Part shown: piece after piece, positions 43,092 to 50,277 of the stretch | Layout of the letters: each line of letters starts with the position of its first letter | Numbering within the stretch: position 1 is the first letter of the stretch | Origin: Streptomyces sp. AC558_RSS880 | Lineage (GTDB): Bacteria; Actinomycetota; Actinomycetes; Streptomycetales; Streptomycetaceae | Direction of reading: 5' to 3' | DNA: 64,000 nucleotides | NCBI RefSeq assembly: GCF_019049255.1 | Contig: NZ_JAGMUJ010000031.1 | Coordinates: 1-64,000, forward strand | The notes under the pieces: generated by a model | What the model saw: the letters and a program-made list of their open reading frames with translations, nothing else | The model's database searches: none | Told to the model about the DNA's origin: nothing | Made by a program: the position numbers and the translations under genes

Positions 43092-43688
43092 TCACATACC
43101 GATGATCAGTCGGCTGGCCCAGCCGGGCGGGCCGGTCCGTTGGGGAACGGCTACGGACACCGCGGAGGCGCCGCCCTCGTACTCCCCTGCCTCGTCCGGG
43201 CCCAGTGACTGGCCGGCCGCCAGGACGCCGTGCCGGGCCTCGTCCGCGGCGATGAGCGCGCTCGCGGTCAGGGGCGGGCCGTCGTACTCGGACGCGGCAG
43301 CCATCAGCCGGGCCGCCGACTCCGCCCCGGTCTCGGGCGGAACGATGAGGAGATCCCAGCGGCCGGTGCCGTAGGAGAGCAGCAGCAGCTTGTGCGGGTC
43401 GATCTCCGGGGTGAACCAGCCGACCTTGACGATGTGCCCGTCCACGGGAATTTCGCGGGGGATGACCGGCCAGTGCTCCGGGTTGACGGCGATGCGGGTG
43501 ATGCGGCCCCACAGGGGATCCAACACGTCCGTGAGCGCCGGCAGTTCGCTCAGCAGATCCCAGGACCGAGGCCACCAGGCTCCGTCCAGGAGTCCCCGGG
43601 AGGTGCCGTCGGTCTTCAGTACGAGACGCGCGGCCGGGGCTGCGACGGGCTCGGCGTGCGGCAGGGTCGGAAGCAAGGTCGCCGACAT
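43092..43688 (-). CDS. DUF5994 family protein, paralogue 2
   Basis: 198 residues with the family core LLDGAWWPRSWDLLSELPAL (residues 33-52), GRITRIAVNPEHWP, a HIVKVGWFTPEIDPHKLLLLSY strand pair and WDLLIVPPETGAES. A C-terminal extension of about 50 residues is unique to this copy. Function unknown. Stop is 10 bp before the ATG of the small membrane gene, so the two are in one operon. Confidence 0.85.
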   Translation of the reverse strand: MSATLLPTLPHAEPVAAPAARLVLKTDGTSRGLLDGAWWPRSWDLLSELPALTDVLDPLWGRITRIAVNPEHWPVIPREIPVDGHIVKVGWFTPEIDPHKLLLLSYGTGRWDLLIVPPETGAESAARLMAAASEYDGPPLTASALIAADEARHGVLAAGQSLGPDEAGEYEGGASAVSVAVPQRTGPPGWASRLIIGM

Positions 43689-43920
43689 GATGCGGACCCG
43701 TCTCCGGGCCGCCTCTGCGGCGGCGCGGGTTTCATCTTTCGCCGGGGACGACCCGGCGTGGAAGCCGGTGTGCGAGATGCCCTCGGTACTGTCCACACTA
43801 CTCCGCGTTTCGTCGCGGCGCGGAGCAGCGGTCACATGGAGTGGAGTACCGGCCGGATGATCTCCCGGCAGTGCCTCAGCGCGTGCCGGGGGTCCCCGTC
43901 CTTCGGGCTGCAGGGCCGTC

Positions 43921-43983
43921 GCCGCCGGGCGCGGTCGGCACAACGGTGTCGGACGGCGGGGGCGAGAGGTCAGCCGCGCCACT
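43921..43983 (+). repeat. Direct repeat copy B (with 37231-37289)
   Basis: Second copy of the repeat described at 37231-37289. Here it covers the 3' end of the PP2C gene (last codons WRG and stop) and the bases just beyond. Confidence 0.75.
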
Positions 43984-45220
43984 CCACCATGAGCAGGGTC
44001 GCGTCATCGCTGGTCCGTCCGCCCCTCGCCTGCTTGAGCGTGTGGGACAGGGATCGCGTCACCGCCCGGATGCCGCGCCCGGTCCTCTCCAGTCGGTTCA
44101 CGCAGTCGATCAGCTGGTCCTCCCCGAACTCCTCCCCACCGCTCTTGTGCTCCTCGACCACTCCGTCGGTGAAACAGAGGACGCGGTCCCCGCGCACCAG
44201 CCCCAGCTCGCTGATCCGGGGCACCGAACCACCCAGGCCGACGGGAAGGGTCGTCGGGGCGGCCAGACGCTGTGCGACGCGGTGGTCGCGGACGAGGATC
44301 GGCGGCGGGTGCCCTGCGTTGATCCACTGCACCCGTCCCGTCGTCGTGTCCAGCTGCATCATCTGTGCGGTGACGAAGTGCTCGGGACCGAACTGCTCTG
44401 CCACGGCGCGGTCCATGAAGTCGTAGATCTCCGGCAGTCCGATGCCGGCGCGGCGGGCGTGGCGGTAGGCGCCGATGGCCACGGTGGCCATCGTGGCCGC
44501 GTCCAGTCCGTGGCCCATCGCGTCGATCATGGTCACGTGGAGGACGTCGTCGTTGAGCGCGTAGTCGAAGCTGTCGCCGCCCACGTCGTAGGCGGGTTCC
44601 AGGATCCCCGCCACGGCGACCCTGGGCATGATCATCGCGAGCGGTGGCAGCAGCGACCACTGGATCTCCGCGGCGACGCTCATCGCCTCACCGCGTCGGA
44701 CACCGAAGAACAGGTCGGAGTAGCCGTGCTTGGTCACCAGCAGGTCGGCCACCAGGCCGGAGATTCTGAGCAACAGGCGGCGGTCGTGGTCGTCGACGCC
44801 GTCCAGCGTCACCGCCATGACCCCCACCTGGTCACCGCCGTCCAGCAGGGGCAGGTGGACCCGGACGCCGTCCTCCTGGCGCACCTCCACGGGGACCGCG
44901 TCGAGGAAGCAGCGGCCCGCCTCGGAGTCGTCGATCACCTGAGGTTCCCCGCCCGTGAGGCCCTCACCGGGCAGCGGTACGAGCAGCAGCTGGCCGTAGT
45001 CCTGCAACAGCACCTGCGGTCGGCGGCCACCGAGCCGCTCCACCACGTCAGCGACCAGGGGCCCGATGAGATGGGGCGGCAATTCGTGCGCGCTGTCGAG
45101 GATCTCTCCGAGGAGAGCTTCCCCGAAGCTCTCGGAGCGGTCCGCGCGCCGTCCTGCCGTCATCCCCTCACCCGCCATGGTCAGGGCGGGCCGGTATGAC
45201 AAAGGTTCTGTCGGTGCCAT
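43970..45220 (-). CDS. PP2C (SpoIIE/RsbU-type) phosphatase with GAF-like sensor
   Basis: ATG 45220 (GGAG five bases upstream) gives 416 residues; ATGs at 45178 and 45163 are alternatives. Residues about 30-165 form a GAF-like region. The C-terminal PP2C domain holds the metal-binding motifs VGGDSFDY, MIDAMGHGLDAA, FTDGVVEEH and SDDATLL, all with their Asp residues. Such enzymes dephosphorylate STAS antagonists (the one at 42376-42762 is the natural partner) and so activate a sigma factor. The enclosing DUF5994 genes may modulate the same switch (inference). Confidence 0.9.
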   Translation of the reverse strand: MAPTEPLSYRPALTMAGEGMTAGRRADRSESFGEALLGEILDSAHELPPHLIGPLVADVVERLGGRRPQVLLQDYGQLLLVPLPGEGLTGGEPQVIDDSEAGRCFLDAVPVEVRQEDGVRVHLPLLDGGDQVGVMAVTLDGVDDHDRRLLLRISGLVADLLVTKHGYSDLFFGVRRGEAMSVAAEIQWSLLPPLAMIMPRVAVAGILEPAYDVGGDSFDYALNDDVLHVTMIDAMGHGLDAATMATVAIGAYRHARRAGIGLPEIYDFMDRAVAEQFGPEHFVTAQMMQLDTTTGRVQWINAGHPPPILVRDHRVAQRLAAPTTLPVGLGGSVPRISELGLVRGDRVLCFTDGVVEEHKSGGEEFGEDQLIDCVNRLERTGRGIRAVTRSLSHTLKQARGGRTSDDATLLMVEWRG

Positions 45221-45286
45221 GGCTCCATCAAGGGGTCGTGGATGCCCGGGCCCGCCGGCCACGCGTGGCAGGCCGGGTCGGGCTGC

Positions 45287-45799
45287 TTACCTGGGTCCGG
45301 CTCCTCCTTCCGACTCCCACGTGTCTTGTCCGTCTAGGCCGCTCTCGGCGAGTGCCAGCAGGCGCGGGGCCGACAAGGGGTTCTCGGGGTCGGAGGCGGC
45401 GGTCAGCAGCAGGGCTGCCGTTTCGGCCGGTTCGTCCGGTGGGACCACGAGCAGTTCCCAGCGCCCCACGGTGCCGCAGTCCACGGTGATGGCATGCGTC
45501 TCGGCGGCCCCGTCGCTCAGGGCCACCTCGATCACATGCCCCGGTGCCATCACCTCCTGCGGGGCATCGGGCCAGGCGGCGGTCCCCACGGTCACGCGCG
45601 TGACGGTGCCGATGCTCGGATCCAAGGAGCCGACCAGCGCGGGCAGCTCCAGTTCCAGTGCGTCGCAGCGCGGCCACCATGCGCCGTCCAGCGGGCCATG
45701 GCTGACATCCGGCGTGAGGCGCAGCCGGGGCAAGGGCATCCGGTAGGAGTGTCCGTCACCTGGGGCCGTACCTTCGGCGGGCTTGGTGATGGCGTTCAT
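45287..45799 (-). CDS. DUF5994 family protein, paralogue 3
   Basis: 170 residues with GPLDGAWWPRCDALELELPAL near residue 35, GTVTRVTVGTAAWPDAPQ, and WELLVVPPDEPAETAALLL. It precedes the PP2C gene on the same strand by about 65 bp and is probably co-transcribed with it. Function unknown; see the other two paralogues. Confidence 0.85.
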   Translation of the reverse strand: MNAITKPAEGTAPGDGHSYRMPLPRLRLTPDVSHGPLDGAWWPRCDALELELPALVGSLDPSIGTVTRVTVGTAAWPDAPQEVMAPGHVIEVALSDGAAETHAITVDCGTVGRWELLVVPPDEPAETAALLLTAASDPENPLSAPRLLALAESGLDGQDTWESEGGAGPR

Positions 45800-46271
45800 C
45801 GTGCGATCCCGATCCGGGCGGTTTCCGGCTGCCCGTGTCTGTTACTCGCCGGGAACGGCGCCGCCGTGGTCGTGCGCCCGACAGTTCTCGGTACCTGTCA
45901 GGCTACTCCCGGCCGTGGCAAGCGGCGTGGCGCGCGGCCATCGCGTGGGGAGGCAGACAGCCATCGCGTCGGGACACGTCCGTACGGCGGACGACGGGTG
46001 GGTGACGGCCCCGGCCGGGTACGACCGCCGGCTCATCGCTCCTCTGCCACATCATCGGCGTGCCGAGGGCTGCCCTTCGGAAGACAGGGTCAACACACAG
46101 GGGGCGACGGGGCCGGGCAGCCCGACGACCTCACCCAGGTTCTGCCGGCCCCAGGATGCCCCCCGAGGGAGGAGTGCAGGTCTGTGAGCAGACGTTGTTG
46201 CAGGCGGCGGGCGATATCGCGGTGCTGAGTGTGCGGATGGGCCACGACCTGGGTGAGGACGACGAACCGCG
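45800..46271. other. Gene-free region between DUF5994 and IS3 relic
   Basis: About 470 bp with no supported gene. Short frames on both strands lack start sites and any recognisable pattern. It probably contains the deleted remainder of the IS3 transposase target sequence. Confidence 0.4.
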
Positions 46272-46489
46272 CGCTTCGTCGGCCAGGAAGCGGTGGCCGA
46301 ACTCCGGGTCGTCATGGTGCGCGTCGAACAGCGCGTTCGCGCGATGCACCTCCTCCGGCAGGGCACCGGTCACCGGCTTGTCGAGCCAGCGGTAGCAGGG
46401 CTGCCTGGCGAGCTTCAGCACCCGGCACGCGACCGTGACGGGCATCCCGTCCCCGGCTGGCTCCTTCACGAGCGGGTAGATCCTTTTCC
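46272..46489 (-). pseudogene. IS3-family transposase OrfB fragment
   Basis: In the -1 frame relative to OrfA, the minus strand reads KRIYPLVKEPAGDGMPVT, then VACRVLKLARQPCYRWL and ALFDAHHDDPEFGHRFLADEAR. This is the N-terminal helix-turn-helix region of IS3 OrfB. Similarity ends near 46272, before the DDE catalytic domain. OrfB would be produced by frameshifting on AAAAG at 46484-46487, the classical IS3 signal. The element is therefore inactive. Confidence 0.85.
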
Positions 46490-46774
46490 CGGCAGATGCG
46501 CCTGCGACAGATAGGCCGCGGCCCGCCGCAGGACCTCGTTCTCCTGCTCCAGCAGCTTGATCCGCCGCCGCGCTTCCCGAAGCTCGGCGCTCTCCTGGCT
46601 GGTCACCCCGGCCTTGGCCCCGTCATCGATGTCCGCCCGGCGCATCCACTTCCACAACGTCATCGGGTGGACCCCGAAATCGGTGGCCACCTGCTCGACC
46701 GTCACACCCGGCCCGCGGTTCCCCGCGACCCGCACGACGTCCTGGCGGAACTCTTCCGGACAGGGCTTGGGCAC
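46466..46774 (-). CDS. IS3-family transposase OrfA
   Basis: 102 residues: MPKPCPEEFRQDVVRVAGN, a helix-turn-helix (GVTVEQVATDFGVHPMTLWKWMRRA) and a leucine-zipper-like helix (ELREARRRIKLLEQENEVLRRAAAYLS). This is an intact IS3 OrfA, but OrfB is truncated, so the element cannot move. Its upstream end abuts the integrase fragment, suggesting insertion into or deletion through the integrase gene. Confidence 0.9.
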   Translation of the reverse strand: MPKPCPEEFRQDVVRVAGNRGPGVTVEQVATDFGVHPMTLWKWMRRADIDDGAKAGVTSQESAELREARRRIKLLEQENEVLRRAAAYLSQAHLPGKGSTRS

Positions 46775-46844
46775 AACGACACCCTTCCCACCCGCCCCGC
46801 AGGGAAAGCCAGTTCAGATGTCACCCGACCGTGCATCAGACCCC

Positions 46845-46979
46845 ATCCTGGGCCACTCACAGATCAGCATCACCATGGACGTCTACACGCACGTCGTGCA
46901 GGACACGCAGCGCGAGGCCATGAGCCACATGGACCGGTTGCTCAGGAAGCGGCGCCCCGGTAGCCCTGAGCGTGAGTGA
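46845..46979 (+). pseudogene. Tyrosine recombinase (integrase) C-terminal fragment
   Basis: The 44 codons encode ILGHSQISITMDVYTHVVQD and then about 24 residues to the stop. These include the conserved LGHS histidine box and the nucleophilic Tyr in TMDVYTHV. The rest of the about 400-residue integrase is missing. The stop is about 55 bp from the tRNA-Arg 3' end, the expected place for an integrase gene next to attB. The IS3 relic lies directly upstream, so it probably removed the N-terminal part. Confidence 0.85.
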
Positions 46980-46996
46980 CCGCCCGCGTTGATGCC

Positions 46997-47030
46997 AAAG
47001 GCCCCGGACCAAGATCGGTCCGGGGCCTTT
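46997..47030. terminator. Bidirectional terminator between integrase relic and tRNA-Arg
   Basis: AAAGGCCCCGGACC (46997-47010) pairs perfectly with GGTCCGGGGCCTTT (47017-47030), a 14-bp stem with 6-nt loop followed by T residues on both strands. It ends the tRNA transcript (minus strand) and the integrase transcript. Confidence 0.9.
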
Positions 47031-47034
47031 TGCC

Positions 47035-47110
47035 TGGTGCCCCCGGCAGGATTCGAACCTGCGACACCCGCTTTAGGAGAGCGGTGCTCTATCCCCTGAG
47101 CTACGAAGGC
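47035..47110 (-). tRNA. tRNA-Arg(CCT)
   Basis: On the minus strand the gene folds into a full cloverleaf. Acceptor GCCTTCG pairs with CGGGGGC, the D arm has the GCTC stem, and the anticodon loop CTCCTAA carries anticodon CCT (codon AGG). The T arm GCAGG-TTCGAAT-CCTGC is standard, and the 3' CCA is encoded (47035-47037). The 3' half is the likely attB of the island to its left. Confidence 0.97.
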
Positions 47111-48173
47111 GGGGCTTGATCGAAACCTTGCGCGGAACTCGGTGGAGTGCCCGTGGCGAGGTCTCTCTGTCAAGCCCTGAGCGTCCTGTAGCCGACAGAC
47201 TGCCGCGTGGGTTGGGCGGGGCCCGGGTGTCATGCGGCAGCGGCCGCCAAGGCGCTCGATCCACAGCGTACCGGATCGGAGCTCGGACGGGCGCTGGTGT
47301 GGTGGGTTGATCGTGGAGCCGTCGGGTGGTGGGGTCGGCAGAGGGGGTGGCTCCTTCGTGGAGGGCGCGGCTGGTGGAGTTCTGGGCGAGGGGGAAGCCG
47401 GAGGGTGTGCGGTTTCCGGGCTTCGGCGCCGTAGGAGATGAGGCGGCTTCCGGCAGGCTCGACGGCCAGGTGGTCGCGCCATGCGGACCGAGGAGTCCGG
47501 CCGCGTCGCCGTAGCTCAGGTCGGACACGGCGACCCCGGGTTCGAGAGCTTCACCCGCCGGGCCGGTCGAACGGAGGCCTGAACAAGATCTGTTGACGCG
47601 GGCCAACGACCATGCCAGGCTTGTGGGAGCGCTCCCAAGCCGCAGATGGCGGGGGGCAGCACGCTCTGTGTCTGTCCGTATCGGAACCTGTGTATTGACG
47701 TCGCGTCACTTCTGGTTGTCGACGGGGGAATTGAACGCTGTCATGGCCGTACCGGAACATCACGATCATCTCGACACCGTAGGTTTCTGTATGCGCCGGG
47801 CATGGACGCGCTTGTCCCTGACCGGCTTTCCCACGGTCCCCTGACGACCGTTGTCAGCAGAGTGACGCCACGCCTCAGAAGCGCGTCCGTTCGTTGCCCC
47901 TGACCGTCACCGTCATGCGTCGGTACCGGCCCGGTCCGTACGGGACGAGCCCTCAGCAGTTCTGGTGAGCACCGGTGTGCGCCCCGATCCAGGCCGGCCG
48001 ATGACGCGGTTCGCCTCCAGGCCGCGCATGCCCGTGGCGTCGGTGCATGCACAGCACAGCCGCTCATGCCATCTCGCGGTCACCCTCGCTTCCACGCGGT
48101 GACCGTCGGGACGGCATGAGCTCACTCACGCACGAGATGCACGCAACGCCGTTCTGTGAGAAAGGAACCACAG
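47111..48173. other. Gene-poor 1-kb interval upstream of the tRNA and small peptide gene
   Basis: No gene is supported on either strand; frames of 60-85 codons lack SD sites and recognisable patterns. It contains the CebR-type palindrome at 47624-47637 preceded by a -35-like TTGACG (47593-47598). It looks like decayed DNA from which a regulated gene has been lost. Confidence 0.5.
47624..47637. promoter_or_regulatory. Orphan CebR-type operator
   Basis: TGGGAGCGCTCCCA matches exactly the 14-bp palindrome bound by the cellobiose repressor CebR upstream of cellulase and cello-oligosaccharide uptake genes in Streptomyces. A TTGACG hexamer lies 26 bp upstream. No cellulase or transporter gene follows, so the site is orphaned or controls the genes from 48174. 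Confidence 0.6.
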
Positions 48174-48380
48174 ATGACCCAGGTCACGCCTGCGGTGAAA
48201 GGCGATCAGGAGCGGCCTTCGTCAACCACCATGCCCGAACCGGGCTCCGCCTACCTCGCGGTGATCACATCCCGGCTGCGCGGACTATGGCAACACTGGT
48301 CCGGCGACCCCCTCGGCGAGACCCGTCGGATCGGCGGCGCGGTGCGGGTCGCCTTCTCCGGCGGGAACGGCCCGCGGTGA
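48174..48380 (+). CDS. 68-residue protein translationally coupled to an MFS exporter
   Basis: ATG 48174 has GAAAGGAA in SD position. The product has a polar N-terminus (TQVTPAVKGDQERPSSTT) and a C-terminus with SAYLAVITSRLRGLWQHWSG then GAVRVAFSGGNGPR. Its TGA overlaps the exporter's GTG start (GTGA), so they are expressed together. No family recognised. It has no Cys, so it is not a typical lanthipeptide precursor; it could be an exporter partner, a peptide substrate or a leader ORF (inference). Confidence 0.6.
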   Translation: MTQVTPAVKGDQERPSSTTMPEPGSAYLAVITSRLRGLWQHWSGDPLGETRRIGGAVRVAFSGGNGPR

Positions 48381-49657
48381 CCGGAACGGCCGCGCGGAGA
48401 CCACTGGCCGACACCTCCCAGCGGAAGATCATGCTCGGCGTCCTGCTCGTGGACACGATCGCCGCCGGGGCCTTCTACCCCCTCACGTTCCTCTACCTCA
48501 CGCTCAGCACTGATCTGCCGGTCGCGCAGATCGGCCTGATCCTGACCGGGGGCGGCCTCGTCGCCCTGGTGCTGAATCCCGTGGCCGGCAGTGCGGCCGA
48601 CCGCTGGGGTGCCCAGCGGACCCTCGTGCTGGCCAACGTGTGCTGCGGACTCGGCTACCTGGGACTCGTCGACATCCACGGCTGGTTCCAGCTGGTCGCG
48701 GCGGTCGCGTTCATCTCCTTCTCGCAGCGCCTGTACTGGGTCGGCTGGCCGGTGTTCATCGCAGAACAGGTCGCCGAGGGGGAGACGCTGGACCGCTGGT
48801 TCGCAGTCGTCAACGCCTTCAAGAGCGCTGCCCTCGGCCTCGGCGCGGTGACCGCCGCCGTCGCCCTCGCCGCCGGTGACGTCGGCACGCTCCGGGCGAT
48901 CCTGGTCGTCGCCGTGGCCGCCTCCTTCCTGTCGGCCGCGGTGTTCTTCCGGCTGCGCATGAACCCGCGGGCCGCCGCGGGCGATGCGGACGGCGCCGGG
49001 GTCCCGGACGCGGAACCGGCGGCCGGGCCCGGAGGATGGCGCGTGGTCCTGGGAGACCGCCCGTACGTCGTGATGACCGTGGCGCACACCGCACTGACCG
49101 TGGCGTGGCTGCTGCCCGGCGTCGTGCTGCCGGTTTACTTCGTCGACACGCTGGGCCTGCCCGCGTGGGTGCCCTCCGTGGCGTTCGCGGTGAACACGGC
49201 CATGACCGTGCTGTTCCAGACGGTCGTCTCGCGTTCCCTGGCAGTCCTGCGGCGCACCCGGGCGGTGCTGGTCGGGGCCTGTGCCTTCCTGCTCGCCTTC
49301 GCCGTGTTCGCGGGCGCGGGCAGCAGCTCCCGGGTGGTCGCGACGGGGCTCGCGCTGGTCGGCATCATGCTCTTCTCCGTCGGCGAGATGTCCGCCGGAC
49401 CGCCGGCCCAGTCGCTGTCGATGGAGGCCGCACCGGTGCCGCTGCGCGGCAGGTACTCGTCGGTCTTCCAGATGTCGTGGACCGTCTCCGGCGTCGTCGG
49501 TCCCGCCGTCGTCGGGGTGCTCCTGCAGTGGAACAGCCTGGCTCTGTGGCTGGTACTGGGCGTACTCGTCGCACTCGGCGGACTGGGCTTCGTCGCCTGC
49601 GAGAGGGCGTTCCCCGCACGTGTCCTGTATGCCGAGCCGAAGAAGAGCGGCGCATGA
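48377..49657 (+). CDS. MFS exporter
   Basis: GTG 48377 gives 426 residues with about 12 transmembrane helices. The conserved MFS loop between helices 2 and 3 (GSAADRWGAQRT) and GEMSAGPPAQSLSMEAAPVPLRGRY later in the protein fit the multidrug/peptide exporter branch. The longer frame to 48047 would swallow the upstream small gene and is rejected. The substrate is unknown. Sandwiched between a small coupled gene and transporter relics, it could be a self-resistance exporter of a decayed cluster (inference). Confidence 0.88.
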   Translation: MTGTAARRPLADTSQRKIMLGVLLVDTIAAGAFYPLTFLYLTLSTDLPVAQIGLILTGGGLVALVLNPVAGSAADRWGAQRTLVLANVCCGLGYLGLVDIHGWFQLVAAVAFISFSQRLYWVGWPVFIAEQVAEGETLDRWFAVVNAFKSAALGLGAVTAAVALAAGDVGTLRAILVVAVAASFLSAAVFFRLRMNPRAAAGDADGAGVPDAEPAAGPGGWRVVLGDRPYVVMTVAHTALTVAWLLPGVVLPVYFVDTLGLPAWVPSVAFAVNTAMTVLFQTVVSRSLAVLRRTRAVLVGACAFLLAFAVFAGAGSSSRVVATGLALVGIMLFSVGEMSAGPPAQSLSMEAAPVPLRGRYSSVFQMSWTVSGVVGPAVVGVLLQWNSLALWLVLGVLVALGGLGFVACERAFPARVLYAEPKKSGA

Positions 49658-49812
49658 ACCCGGATGGGCCGCGATCCTCCATGTCAGCACCACCGGCGAG
49701 CCGGGCGGGGTCGGTGAGGCCGTCCGCAGCGAGCTGCCCTGCCTCGCCGAGTCCGGGTGGCGGCCCCGATGGGGCACGGCGAACGAACTGGACGAGGCGC
49801 ACGACACCGCGT
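49629..49812 (+). pseudogene. Glycosyltransferase-like N-terminal fragment
   Basis: A frame starting within the exporter's last codons reads HEPGWAAILHVSTTGEPGGV and GEAVRSELPCLAESGWRPRWG. This resembles the Rossmann-fold start of GT4 glycosyltransferases (HVNST-x-GGGVAE pattern). Similarity ends near 49800, where the ABC-transporter fragment begins in the same frame. Too short to be functional. The assignment is moderate. Confidence 0.45.
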
Positions 49813-49814
49813 TC

Positions 49815-50226
49815 GTCCTGCACAACGCCGTGCTGCCGGAAGGGCCGGCCACCCGGCTCGACAGGAGCCGCACCGACGGAGCGGAACTCTTCGGCGGCCG
49901 GTGGCAGAAATTGGCGCTCGGCCGCGCGTCCATGCAGGACGGGCCGCTTCTGATGGTTCCGGACGGCCGGCCGCCGCCCTCGACGCCGAGGCGGAACACG
50001 CCCTTTCCCAGCGTTATGCAGCTCAAGCCGAAAGGCCGGCGGCCGGCGGCCGACGACGGGATCATGCTGCTGGTTTCTCACCATTTCTCGACGGTGGGAA
50101 CGGACGACCTCGTCGTCGTGATCGAGGGGCCGGACAGCGGAAGCCGAGGGCCACGCCACACTGCTGTGTCGCGGCGGTCTCTACGCGGAGTTGTACACGC
50201 TTCAGGCCCGCGGCTGCCGACGAACC
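49815..50226 (+). pseudogene. ABC transporter ATPase C-terminal part, frameshifted
   Basis: Pieces of an ABC ATPase lie in order but in three frames. GAELFGGRWQKLALGRA resembles signature LSGGQ followed by a helix, and LLMVPD is a damaged Walker B. AAALDAEAEHAL (another frame) is the D-loop helix, MLLVSHHFSTVGTDDLVVVIE is the switch His strand, and GGRT-AEAEGHATLLCRGGLY then AELYTLQARGCR (third frame) is the C-terminus. At least three frameshifts and loss of the first two-thirds, including Walker A, make it non-functional. The last frame runs without stop into the kinase gene. Confidence 0.85.
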
Positions 50227-50277
50227 GGCCGGAATGAGTCCCTGGTGTGTGCGAGGAAAATGTGGTGTGATTTCCGG

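Larger units (their letters stand above)
36457..47079. mobile_element. Proposed integrated island at tRNA-Arg(CCT), partly decayed
   Basis: The island is bounded by the tRNA-Arg 3' half at 47041-47079 and the 39-bp copy at 36457-36495, about 10.6 kb apart. The remains of a tyrosine recombinase (46845-46979) lie immediately beside the tRNA, the usual position for an integrase using a tRNA attB. Cargo comprises a desaturase, the Asp23/AmaP operon, STAS and PP2C genes and three DUF5994 genes. An IS3 relic truncates the integrase. No replication or transfer genes remain. Confidence 0.6.

Noticed and set aside
47593..47844. 83-codon frame downstream of the CebR-like box
   Set aside because: The frame includes the operator itself, lacks an SD, and has no domain-like pattern.
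49365..50159. 264-codon minus-strand frame
   Set aside because: Antisense shadow of the exporter end and the ABC pseudogene; composition is Arg/Pro-rich without motifs.
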